64,000 nucleotides of DNA from Himantopus leucocephalus (taxonomy: Eukaryota; Chordata; Aves; Charadriiformes; Recurvirostridae). Below are positions 36,721-47,970 of this stretch, in pieces. The first letter of the stretch is position 1; every line of letters starts with the position of its first letter. The notes below the pieces were generated by a model. It saw only the letters and a program-made list of their open reading frames with translations. It ran no database searches and was not told the origin of the DNA. Location of the stretch: positions 190,339,824 to 190,403,823 of the forward strand of contig RSEF01000001.1 of NCBI GenBank assembly GCA_003993805.1, read 5' to 3'. Position numbers and translations under genes: made by a program.

Positions 36721-39700
36721 ACAGCCGTGCGTAAAGGTGTTTTGTTTTTTTTCCCCTAATTCACTCACAGGGACAACTACAGGCTGAATTCTGTAATTTT
36801 GTCTTTTGCTATATTCTCTTGAAGCACATTATTTTAAAGTCTTCTTTCTGGTGAGTATCTGAACAGTTCATAACAAATCATCCCTTCCAGGAGATCATTC
36901 ATTATTAGACATATTGATGGCATGTTTGAATCTCTAAAGTGGTAATTCATGCTATTAGCTGAGTTGTCTTGATGACCTTCACTACACTAGTATTTTACTC
37001 ATTCTTTCATATTCTTGTACTTCATACATACCAGAGAATAATTCATATCCTTGGTAACCTTTGCAAATGATTTCCCCAGAGGTTTTTCTTCATCAATACC
37101 AGAGAAAACTAACCCATTGTCATCATCCTCTAAAAAGTAATTAGCCATGAATAATTGCTCCTTCCTGACATATTTCTAACTTTGCACTGAATTGATTTTT
37201 TTTTTTTAAGTAGATCTATTAATTGTGGAAGCATTAGGCTGCCTTCACACTTTTATTCTCCCATTCCTTATTCTATGCTTTTGTTACAAGTGCTCTGGAT
37301 TACATTTTGCTTGTCTTGTTTAATGTTGCTTGCACAGTTCCCTAGCTTTATGATACTTTGAATTCCAGACTGGTAGAATAGATTTTTCGATGCACTGTTA
37401 TTAGATTCGATTTTGGAATACTTTTACTCAGTGAGTTATTTTTGTGGAAGTCTTATGCCACTTTCATGGGACATTTTTTTCTCTTATTTGCCCAGCAGGA
37501 TTCCCAGTTTGTCTCTGCCAAGCAGGATCCATTTATCAGAGCTGTGGTCCCCTATCGTTTTGATAACTGATCCTTGCTTGATGTATCTGGCATATCTTGC
37601 GCTTCATGGGGTCTTCCGAAGTTAGCTAAGCTACTGCCCAGGGCTTGGGGAGGTGGCCTACCTGTGACACGCTGATGTCTCACCCTAAAAACCTTAAAAA
37701 AAAAGGTGTCTCAAAAATAAAAGAGAGGAAGAGAAACATGCATTCACATGCATTCTCAAGGTATTCCTCTGAAGGGAGAACCTCTTTTTATCAATTATGA
37801 CTGAGTTTCTCCACTTTCCATGGAGGTCTTTTTATAAAGATAGGTTATGCTGGAAATGTTTCTTCAGTCGCCTGTGAGGAAGAAATGTGTTTTCCTTCAA
37901 CATAAGGGAACCCTTCAACCATACAGCTACACAGGGAGAAAAACTCTGTTGTTTTAAACTGCTGCAGCTCCATTGACTTTTATAGAGCCGTGCTTTTTTT
38001 AATAACAAGCGATGACGCAGGCAATATAGTGTTTTGTGTTCCACATGTCTACTCCCGTGCTTCTGCATATGAGTAGAAAATCTCTTGATTTTTCCCTGCC
38101 GGCCTGTCTGAAACATTCCTGATATTGTCTGAGACCTGCTGCACCGCCACATCTCTTTCACATAATGCAGCAGTGCTCAAAGTATGCTTCAGAAAGCTTT
38201 GCATCCATTTTAGTAATTAAAATAGCTTTTTATTTTAATTTCTAAAGAAAGGTCTTCTTGGACATTTCTACACATTTATTGTTTGGTCTTCTGTATTTGT
38301 GGGCCTCTTTCTGTGCAGTGTATCTTCCCCCTCATCCAATGTATTTGTAAAGGTCTTTTTTTATTTTTCTGATCAATTCTGTTATTTTACTTCTCTGGTT
38401 TGTTCATTCTACACAATTATCCAACTAAATGACTATATTTTTGTTGATTTGCTTTCCCATCTCTTATATAATAGAATTCTTTTAACCTCCTATAATTGTT
38501 TCGTCCATCTGACAGTTTATTATCCACATTCCTTCTTTTTTTCATGTAAGTCTAGAGGACCTTAAACACAGTGGAGTTGGAAAATGTGGTGGATTTTAAT
38601 GCTCGCTTCCATTTTTTTCCAGGTAGCTTCTTTTTTTTGTAAGCCTTCTACGTGCCAGGTCCTCCTTGATTTCCATTAAAGTTCTGCCTTTAGGACTGAA
38701 CTCTTGTTTACTTAAATCCTCCAACTGCGCCTTTCCAGAACTGAAAACCTTTACACTGCTTTATCACATGAACTCATTCTTTACTCTGTTGGAGACAAGC
38801 ATCCAGTAGTCACTATTTTCAGGTTTCTCTCTTTTTCATTTTTTTTCTTTTCTTTTCTATCTGTAAATATTACTGTGGACTGAGGACATCGTAGCTGCTG
38901 ACTTTGGTAGCTGCTCCGTGAATCCTAATGCTAACTTCAAAAGAATTTAGATATTTGTTTCTGAACATATATAAGTGGAAATTCCTCCACAAATACAGCT
39001 ACCTAGCATGTTAGCCCAGGAATATTTTATACTTTTTCCTTTTGCATGTTTTGAGTATGTTTTCCTTTTCTGTCTTGAATCCCAACTTGTATTTTCACTG
39101 TAGAACTATAGCTTGTTGGGATAGTGAATATCTTCCTGGACCATAACACCACATGGTTTATCCTTGTTTTTCTATCTCAGCCTTGGAATGCAGTGCTTAG
39201 ACTGAAACGATGACTGCTTAGAAGGGAGATTAAAGGACTGCCAGGGAGATACCCAGGGACAGGGAATCTGTTTTCTCAAAGGGGGAAATTCTAGCTATAG
39301 TTACAGATTCTGGTTATATAGTTGTCATCCTAATAGGATTTCTCCATATTCACTGGTGAAAATTTGTCATGTTTATTTACATATCTATGCCTGAGTTTGG
39401 ACCAGCTGAAAATGGAGAACATTCAGATTATATAAACTATATGTCTGTGTACAGGAGGGAAAGGAACTTGTCTCAAAGAATTCAAAAAATTGAATATGTT
39501 TTTCACCTTTTTTTTACTTATTCTTATAAAAATATACTGGACTGCATTAATAATGGACTCAAATAGTACAGCAGCATCTTCATTGATTGATATCCCTCGG
39601 CATAGCTCAGTCTACAAGATGTCAACAAACAGAATGTAAATTTTCTCCCGAATGCACAATCCTTTCATGCCACCACAGACTCTGAGAGACTCCTTATTAT

Positions 39701-40684
39701 TACTTTTGATCTCTGTAGGTCTCAATATTATGAAATCCTTCTGTAAACTCAGCTGCATGCACATTTCATCTGTACAGAAAACACTTAGATTGACTTTATA
39801 TTTTTTTTCCACTTTCAAAATTCTTTGTTCCTGTCCATAAGAAGTTAAATTTCTCAGGGGAAGAGGGATTGAAGCCTCAGTAGAATAAGAAATTGTGAGG
39901 AAAATCCCCTATTGACTACTGGGTATCAAAAAGATTCATAGGCAACTCACTGGGAGTGTTATTTAACCTCAGATGCTTCTGTGCTGCCTTATATATAATC
40001 TGATATTTTTCATTTGGAATCCAAGTACATCTAATTATTTTTACAGAAATGTAAAATAAATGTGCGTATAAATTATAGATTAGGAATGAGGATACCCTGG
40101 TAAGTAATTCCATATAGTTCAGCTACTTTTTTTTTTCTATTACATTATTGGTTTGAAGTTTGAAATGATATAATCCTTTTTTAAACTTCTAGAATTGCTT
40201 GCATTATTCCTTATTTGCTCCTTCAGAAGCCTCCGTATATGAAAGGTTATTTATTGTGGCACTAGCACTTGCTAAAGTTTAATAGGAAAAATTCTTGTAA
40301 GCGTCACCATGGTATCTGTCACAGTTGCAAGTAATAATTTTGTTTCCAAAATCTGTCTGCTCCTTCTCTTTTTTTTCAGAAAAGATGCCCTGCTGATATG
40401 AAAATTACCTCTGCTCCACTCAAATGGACACAGAAAAAGCACCCAGGACCAAAGTTTTTCATAGATGAGCCTGGTGAAATTCCTTATCCAGGTGAATTTT
40501 CACCTTATTCAGGTGAAATTACTTACGTTAGCAATTAATTTGGTCCCAGATTGTTCTAGAAGACATTTCAAAAGTTAACAATGTGAGTCTCACCGCACCT
40601 AGAAATAGTGCTGACTCTTCCATGTCACTTCTGGGTCACAGTGTTGTCAGCTCCTGCTTTTAATGGAGCCTCATGATATTTGTT
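36721..40684. other. Unique noncoding, T-rich sequence
   Basis: AT-rich sequence with long T-rich runs and no recognisable gene. Between 38200 and 39100 the plus strand is clearly pyrimidine-biased, the reverse of the 36.2-36.7 kb block. At 40490-40505 a short inverted repeat (AGGTGAA-TT-TTCACCT) sits inside a local repetition of the word 'aggtgaa'. Confidence 0.45.
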
Positions 40685-40725
40685 GTTTTTTTTTTTTTTT
40701 TTTTAAGTCCCAGATTCTGGGGTCN
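40685..40725. other. Poly-T tract followed by a one-base gap
   Basis: A T homopolymer (about 40685-40704) is followed 21 bases later by an N at 40725. Unlike the gaps at 391-1094, the two sides are not duplicated copies of each other. Probably a low-quality join. Confidence 0.7.
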
Positions 40726-41069
40726 TTCTAAAAGCGCAGGTTTATAGTTCTCATGGTACCTCAGAAAGCCTTGATAACTTGACCTGAGTGCACCCTACAG
40801 TCTCAGAATCTCAGAGTTAAATAAAAAGAAACAAGCATTCATAAGACGTAAAATTTCAGTGTTTTTTTGGCAAGTATTATTCCTTGGCAACTGTAGTAGT
40901 GATAATTTGTGACTTTTGAGTGCATGCAGTTAACAGTGCAGAGTCATTAATAGGAAATAATGGTTTGCCTTCATTTGCAGTAAAGCTCAGCAAAACCCCA
41001 GTTACATATTCTGACCAGCAGTTTTTTCTACAGAGAGAGTACTTTGCCCATCTGGGCATGGGCAAACGA

Positions 41070-41180
41070 CAGACTGAGGTTCAAACCACAGATATCCTCC
41101 GGGTTGTCTTGGTAACTATGGGCAACCCATGTGTGACTTCATCTCTGCCACAACAAGACGGGGCTGATATTATTTTGTCC
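41070..41180 (+). mobile_element. MIR-like ancient SINE remnant
   Basis: The order of motifs follows a MIR-type SINE core: 'gaggttcaaacc' (box-B-like), then 'cttggtaactatgggcaac', then 'cttcatctctgccac', then 'acggggctgatattatt', corresponding to the family's 'gggttcgaatcc', 'ccttgggcaag', 'taacctctctgtgcc' and 'aatggggataataat'. Divergence is high and no target-site duplication is visible, so this is a tentative family assignment. Confidence 0.45.
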
Positions 41181-41469
41181 TCTGCAAGGCTTTTTTGAGC
41201 ATTGACTTATTAATGTTTGAAGCGTGTTCAGTCACTGTGAATGGCGGGGGGGAGGCAGAGGCAGGTTGAAATTGGTGGGCAAAATATGTGTTGAGGCAGA
41301 ATGAAATATTGTTACTTACCTTTGGTAAAATTTGTGGATAAAATTATCCTTTGTTGATACTTCCAGCTACACAGGAATATATTTATATAATATGTGTATT
41401 TTATGTGTTTATATATACCCATATGTATTTATAAAAAAATTTATTTGTAGTTAGCTCAGGTTCTCATCC

Positions 41470-41740
41470 CTTTCCCTCCGAGGTGTGCCCTCCACAGTGT
41501 ATTGAGGGTCAACGCAAACTGTACTCGTGCCATGAGGTGACCAAAATCCAGGTGACTGGCATAGTATGTTGCAGCATGCCGGTGACGAGGACCCGCTGGA
41601 GGCTTCTCTGGAGGTGTGCATCCCACCTGCAGCTCCGGCGTAGATCCCGCGATGCTGCGAAGGTGCACGATGGGCAGCAGTGCCATAGCTGGGGTAAGGA
41701 GTGATGGCTAACCCAGTCCCTGGCTGCGGGAGCATGTAAG
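41470..41740. promoter_or_regulatory. CpG-rich islet
   Basis: About 14 CpG dinucleotides occur in about 270 bases at a GC content I estimate by eye at 55-60 %, against very sparse CpG in the surrounding DNA. Four overlapping frames (three minus, one plus) stay open here, as expected for GC-rich sequence, and none matches a protein I know. Small CpG-rich islands often mark promoters or enhancers kept unmethylated in the germ line. It could be an alternative promoter, an enhancer or a noncoding first exon. Confidence 0.45.
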
Positions 41741-43079
41741 TCAGCGAAGATAGAAAGTAACATAAAGGAAAGAGGATTTTAAAACAACAAAGGGCAATTT
41801 GCATGTCTATCTTAGCTGGATTACTGCCAAACGCTGACAGAGCTACTAAATAGGCTTCCTGTTCGCTGTCAGCTCAAATGGCTGTGGTTAGGGCTATAAC
41901 TTCTGTCTGTCTCCCTCCCTTACCTGCCTGTGAAATGGCTACCCCCCTTCTGCAGAAGGAGCCATATTTTATTGCAGAGATCTTTTGTCGTCTCCTCTTC
42001 CTGCATTTGTAAATCCCCCACGTGTTTGTTGAGAGGTGTCTTGTCTGAGGCTGTTTCTTGGCTTTCCTCTTGGTTTCCCAGTTTCCGTATTGATTTTACA
42101 CACAGCTTTTTCCAGTAAGCCATAGAGTAACTGGTTCATAGCTTGGTATTTGGGAATTAATCCAGAGCTACCCCACTTCTGCCACAACCTGTTTCAGTGT
42201 TACAAACACTGGTGAATACTCGCTCCATTTTTTATGGCATCTTGTGAAAAAACTCCCACTTTAAAAATCAAGGCATTATTTTATGGTAAACAAACCGACA
42301 TTTTGTAAAATAAAGGCAAGGTTGCTAAAAGCTTTGAAACAGATCTTCTGCACCTTTCTAAAATGCGTGATTCCTTTTCTTATACAGAGAAATATTTGGA
42401 CAAGGGTTTTATCGCAGCAATTCCCACTCGGTAATTTTATGAGGCTACGATACTGCAGGAATCAGAAGCAGGTATGATGGGGGAAATCCTAGTCCTGTTA
42501 GAGTGTTGCCGTGGACTTAAATTAAGCCAAGGCTTTGCCTGAAGTTTCTGCACAGCAGAAAGCCTGCTATAGGCAGAGAGGAGAGGATTCTGATGTAGTC
42601 TCCTTTCAACCAGGGCTGGAAGTCAGCTCATCTAACTTAAGCTGCCTGGAATTCCGGTATCTAGTCTAAACCAGTTTTCCAGGCTACCCTTATAATTAGC
42701 GGGAGGAGATAAGCTCCAGAGGGCAATTCATGCTGCTTGTCTGAGACACCCGCTTTAGCACTGGATCAATCAGTCTCTTCAGTGTTTTTCTTTCTTCGCT
42801 GACTACAGGTGGGTGCCAGACAACTGGCTGAGACCAGACGTTTCCAGTTAGGGAGGTGAATAGGATGCAGGATGCTTGTTATCTGCATGGTGTCGTGCCT
42901 GTGGAGTGTGAGTACAAACTCCTGGAGGATCCCCGCTCTCTTGCTCCTTGTGATTAAAAAGGGAATCAATATCTGGAAGCGAATTTGCCCCTTACTGTTT
43001 GCAAAATACTGTCCTTAACTGTGCAGCAGTAATGGCAAGCTTGGTGTGGAGTAGGACACAGATTAAAGCAGACTACAGA
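41741..43079. other. Unique noncoding sequence
   Basis: No gene or repeat recognised. Several overlapping short frames at 41920-42187 are of chance length. Confidence 0.45.
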
Positions 43080-43176
43080 CGTAAAACACAGATGCAACAG
43101 CTTGCAACCAGCAGTGCCTCTTGCGGTGGTTACCGCACTCCGCTCGGGCACTGCGACTATTACAACGTTCAGCCCG
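43080..43176. promoter_or_regulatory. Short CpG cluster
   Basis: Eight CpGs in about 97 bases, a density well above the neighbouring sequence. It lies 1.4 kb from the islet at 41.5 kb. Overlapping frames on both strands stay open here without resembling known proteins. A TATATATA run lies about 65 bases to the right (about 43239-43246) and a MEF2-type site is at 43442. Confidence 0.35.
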
Positions 43177-43441
43177 CACATCAGGATGCTGGTCAAGGAG
43201 GAGACATAAACATAACAACCACATAAAGGGTGATCTGTATATATACAGCCTGGGCGAAATCAGGGCTGTGCAGCAGTGACTGTGGTGCAGACCTGCCCAT
43301 CCGATGCACAGACACATAGTAATGATGAGTTTGTGAGGCGACTGCCTCTTTTTTTTTTTTTTTCTGTAAGCTGTGCAGTCCCCATGCATTACTGCATTGT
43401 GTTACAGTGGCGTTTGTGGGCATTCGTTGCTCCACACCTTG

Positions 43442-43451
43442 CTATTTATAG
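43442..43451. promoter_or_regulatory. MEF2-type site
   Basis: CTATTTATAG matches the MEF2 consensus CTA(A/T)4TAG exactly and is palindromic at its ends. MEF2 proteins bind such sites in muscle, heart and neuronal enhancers. A single match does not show use, but its position near a CpG cluster is worth recording. Confidence 0.3.
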
Positions 43452-44519
43452 CAGAAGAACTGAAGGAGAAGAGGACTCGCAATAGCTGTCTAAATCCTTG
43501 TAAATGGCAAGGGGGCAGAGGCAGAGTCTGCAAATGGCAGAGAGAGAGAGACAGTTCTTGAGTATGACGGGCTAAAGTAGAGTTAAAAAACAGCAGAGCA
43601 ACCCAGCCTCTAAGTAGTGTTTGTCTAACTATTTTCAAAGACAGCATTTTGAGCTTTATGTTGCTTTAGTCAGTGATGTGTTTCAGCAGAGAAACAACAG
43701 GAATCGCGTTGAGCTCATCTCAAACACACATAAAATATTTTAGCATCTTTTCTTTTATCTCCCCTTTCACATACAGCTCGGGAGAAATGTGTTCCAAGTG
43801 ACAGCATCTTTGACAACCTGTACTTTTTTACTTTTTGTTCTATCTTTTGTTCTTCTTCCTGTGAAAAGCCACGTGATGAAGATTGCTGGAGAACATTGAT
43901 ACTGTCCCTACTTATGTAAAAAAAAAAATAAAAAAATAAAGAAGCAACTATATACTTCCCAGAGGGTCAGACTGAGCCTTTAACTGCAACATCAAGCGAA
44001 GGGCTCTGTATCTCTGAAGCAGCCTGGGGTATTGACGGTGTATCCTTGCCAATACGTATCAAAACCAAACAGTAGAGCACTGAACGGAATTCCTCACTCT
44101 AGTGTTAACAAAATTCCTGACAATAAGCTATAAGTATACCCAGCACCATGGAAATGCCATAGACTGTTTTCCAAGTGCACTTTCTCCCTTTGTGCCAGCA
44201 AATGCTGCTGTGATGCACGTAGAGGCAAAATCTGAAAATGTAGGCAATGTTTCTTAACCTCAGAGTTATTGATTTTTTTGAATTGGAACATCACCTTTTC
44301 ATTTTAAGAATTTCAGTCTTTGGGTTTTTGCCTTAATTGCACCTGTCTTGACCTAGGTCCAACGCCAGCAAGCACTTATGAATCTATTTAACTTTAGTCA
44401 TGTGACCAATGATAAGCCCAAACACAACTAGTTTTTGAGAGGCTTTTCCACAACCCTTATCTCTGGTAGTAGAGGCTCTCACAAGAATAATGAATTTTCT
44501 TCACAGAATCCCAGAGAGA
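43452..44519. other. Unique noncoding sequence
   Basis: No gene recognised. An A-rich stretch at about 43918-43940 separates otherwise unremarkable sequence. Confidence 0.45.
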
Positions 44520-44600
44520 TAAAGCAATGTTATTATCCCATTGTACAGCTGGGAGAAGTGATGACACAGAAATTAAATGCTTTTCTTAGCTCCTATTTTC
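44520..44600 (-). mobile_element. MIR-like ancient SINE remnant
   Basis: The words 'gttattatcccattgtacag' and 'gggagaagtgatgacacaga' follow the pattern 'tattatccccattttacag' and 'gaggaaactgaggcacag' of a MIR-type SINE read in reverse. It is very diverged. Assignment is by motif order only. Confidence 0.4.
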
Positions 44601-46699
44601 AGTTAAAAAAGAGGTTACAACTCCAAGAAATTTCATTGTATTATTTTAAGTTAATTGATCTTGCTGTCCCAAAGACTTTTTCTGTGTATCCATACAAAAA
44701 GTAAGCAGTGCTCTTAAGTGCTAGCGAATGTTTATGATGACGGAGCTGGAAAATGAATAAAAACTCATTTATAATGTGAGCCCTTGTGTCTGTATGTGCA
44801 TGTGTGCCTGTTTGAGTCCATGTTTTGGAGTTTAGAGCTACTACAGTTTAGATCCTCTAGGTCCCCCAGCAGGGCAGAATTTTCCAAGAACACTGAACAC
44901 AGCAGAAAGCATCAGAGATCGCAGGGAAGCAGTGAAGAAGCACACACCGTATATTTTCAAAGCAAGGTCATTGTTCATTAATAATGCTACGGAGAGCTTA
45001 GTTACACGCTGGGTTCTTCACAAGCTGTACTTACCAAACTGCTTGATACTCCAAATCATTGCCTGCTTGTAGAGCAGCATGACTAGTCATGCACTTACAG
45101 AGGTTGGAGAGCTGGTTGAGATTGTGAGGACCTGCCCTCAGCTTGATGTTGTTTTTCTTTTTGGAAGAAACATGACACTCTTCAAGAGTTGTATCCCACA
45201 GACTGCAAAAGCTCAGGAAGGAGCTGTCTGGAGCGGCTGGAGCAGAATTCAATTGATTTCAATGACCGACAACTGGAAAAAAAGATGAGGGGTACACCAT
45301 CTGCCAGGCATCTGCTCTGTAAATCCACTTGCTATTATCAAACCTGAAGTTCTCTCCAGATTACGAAGCGAGTCTGTGGAAAAGTGTCTTATCTAAAAGA
45401 AAGGTCAGTCCCAACCAAATTTCAAACCTCTCCTATCCTCATAAACAGGAAAGGGATAATGAGAGAAGGAGACGTAGGTGGAAATTAGAGGCACATGAAC
45501 ACTGTACAAAATGCAGAAGACACAGTGGTCCTTGATGTACTGGAAGCAGAGTAATGAAGAGATTGATAGAAGCACTGGAACTGGGGAAGGTGGAGGAGGT
45601 GAATGAGGACAAGGGAGGAGAAGGGGGAATCTTGGTGTAGAAGAGTGGATATGGGAGCATAAAGAAGCCATTGCTCACTAGAAGGAAAGAATTACAGACC
45701 GTTGGTACGCAGGAAGGAAGACTGCAACAAGTCCTTAAAACAAACGGTACAGGGAAATAGCACACAGAAGCTTTCTGGAGAGGTGACCGCTTCAAAGACT
45801 GTTAGTGCCTACAGTAAATCTAGGCTGCAGAAGCAACAAAGTGTTTACCCGTTTAAGAAGTGGCATATCCTTGGATGTGTATGTTCAATTTCTGTTCTGG
45901 ACAAGTTCCCATACTGCCTTCAGGAGGATGGAACAAAGACCTTCTCAGTTAAGCCTCCTCTCTTAGATAGCTATGGACACTGAATAGGTCTGAATCTCGA
46001 TGCGTTCACTGGGAGGAGCCTTCAAGGTAGCTCTGCAAGACAAACTTGATGTTAAGAGTTGAGAGCAGCTCTTACAGACAGGAGACTACAGTTTTTCAGT
46101 GCCCAGGAATGATCACAGTGTAGTACCATAGTTAAGTGGAGAAGTGACCGTGACAGTTAAAACTGAATAGGCAGTCAAAATCTGAAGACAGTAAAATTTT
46201 GTTCTGGGGGAAAACTGTAGGATCAAATGCTATGTTACCAATATTGCAAGCTATTTGTTTATTCACTACAAAAGCCCGCTTGAATGAATTGCACAAGTCC
46301 TCTCTCCCTATTCAGCTAAATTTAATATGTGAGGTTTCCCAGCTATAGGGATTTCATTTCATTACCATCTTCTGGATGCAAAACCTCTGCAAAACGGATG
46401 AGAGCCCATGATAGGTCACTATTCTGCAAAAGCTGTTCAGGTATGTTTTTCCCCTTGAGCTGAAACATCACATATGGAAGCTGTGTGAAGGTGAGAAAGC
46501 AGAAAAAGGCAGTGTGGACAACTCAGGAAGGCCAAGGAAGACGTTTTTTCCTCAGTGTTTTGAACTTAATTTAAAACGCTGCTCCCAGCTCCAAAAGAAG
46601 AAACAAAAAAGTACAGACCATTAAGCTGTAATGAAGATACATCTTCAGATCTCTTTGAAGTATAAGAGAAGATATCTGTAAAAGCAATAGTTAGAGTGT
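44601..46699. other. Unique noncoding sequence with purine-rich patch
   Basis: No gene recognised. From about 45440 to 45680 the plus strand is purine-rich, which keeps the 88- and 118-codon minus-strand frames (45405-45671 and 45439-45795) open; their serine-, proline- and phenylalanine-rich translation reflects base composition. It resembles the 36.2 kb block in composition but I see no sequence match. Confidence 0.45.
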
Positions 46700-46860
46700 T
46701 TTAGTGCTTTGTATCAGAGATCGTCAAAGAGCTTTGAAGAAATAGACCTCCCAGACTCCCTGCAATATGTGTATAAGCTGTTGTTTCCATTTTACAAAAG
46801 ATTAAAATAAGTCCTAGAAAGATTCATAGGACTGAGGTAAAATAAATGGGAAGCCCATGA
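46700..46860 (-). mobile_element. MIR-like ancient SINE remnant
   Basis: The blocks 'tagtgctttgtatcagagat', 'cgtcaaagagctttgaag' and later 'ttgtttccattttacaaaag' follow the order 'tagcgcttttcatcc...aaggatctcaaagcgcttt...ccccattttacagatg' of an old amniote MIR-type SINE in reverse orientation. High divergence suggests very ancient insertion. Confidence 0.45.
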
Positions 46861-47269
46861 CAGATTTTGGTATATCACCCCATGCTCGGACCTGTGCTAC
46901 AGCTGCACGGCTGTCTTTGTGTTTCCCTGCAGCAAAACAGAGGTTTAAAATAATAGACAAGTTACTATACATGTATTAAAATACATTTTAAAATATGTAT
47001 TTAATTGTATGTTAATGAGAAGTTTTTTCTTTGAATGCTTTCATCTAGTTCATAGACATAGACAAAAAGGGGATGATATTTATAGGCATGTTCTTGACAG
47101 ACAGCATTATGTGGCAGGAAAATTTGTTTTCTGTGTGTTACAGTTGCTGTAATCTTCAAAACACCCACTACAGCAATCTACTTTGGTAGCCCCAAAATTC
47201 TCATTTCTCACTGTCTTCCTTGCTGCTACAGCACATTTCATTGAACCTATGATTGCCTATCTTTTAATA

Positions 47270-47283
47270 AAACTAGGTGGCAC
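47270..47283 (+). promoter_or_regulatory. Partial CTCF-like motif
   Basis: AAACTAGGTGGCAC matches the CTCF core at 12 of 14 positions, differing only at the first two bases. It has the same orientation as the pair at 14.5 kb and faces away from the minus-strand motif at 24.8 kb. Weak evidence alone. Confidence 0.3.
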
Positions 47284-47799
47284 ATGGATCAGGGCACTCT
47301 GGGCCAAAACAGTTTCACATGCTTACAGCTGGACTGATTTTTGGCCCGAACAACACTTTGACCACTTTTCAACAGAAGAAATAATCAGAAGGACATGCAG
47401 CTGCTGCATAAAGGCCAGGGGAAATTAAAATGTTTCCCACAAGGAAACAAATGAACAAAATACATATGCAGCTTGATTAGAATTTGCATTGTAACATCAT
47501 TAATTACTAAAAAGCCACAGGTGGGAATGACATGAGACATGAAAATATGATTATGAAGGGGGAAATGATGATTCTGTGTCAACAGCACAGTCCTTACAAA
47601 GGGACATCAAACTGGTGAATGGCCAAGGGTGTCAGAGCAGTATCTTAGCAGATGAAATATTTCATAAGAAATAAGAACAAAACAATAGAATGTTTGTAAT
47701 GCTTAATGTTTTTCAGTCCTCCATAAACATAGATTAATTCCTTTTTTTTCAACAGAAAAGTGTGTAAACACTTAGCAAGATACTGGCCTTCTGTAGGCA

Positions 47800-47970
47800 A
47801 TAACTAATCCTGAGAGGCTGTAATTTTACAGTTAGGGAAATGAGGGAGAGAGATAATCAGGGTAAAACAATGAGTTTGTAGCAGAACTGAGATCAGAAAA
47901 CCCTGCATTTGATTGACAGCACAGGGATGTTCTGGGCTCTCTGTGATCATGATTTGTCTCATGCTACCCT
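47800..47970 (-). mobile_element. MIR-like ancient SINE remnant
   Basis: The sequence preserves the recognisable order 'taattttacagttagggaaa', 'tgagggagagagataatcag', 'gtagcagaactgagatcaga' and a tail near 'ctgtgatcatg...ctaccc', parallel to 'cattttacagatggggaaactgaggcacagagaggtt...gtggcagagctgggaat' of MIR-type SINEs in reverse. It shares orientation with those at 44.5 and 46.7 kb. Confidence 0.5.

Noticed and set aside
45132..45145. Further CTCF-like word CTGCCCTCAGCTTG
   Set aside because: Only 12/14 with a mismatch inside the informative core, so weaker than the sites listed.
45405..45795. Overlapping 88- and 118-codon minus-strand frames rich in Ser, Pro and Phe
   Set aside because: They are open because the plus strand is purine-rich there, which removes minus-strand stops.
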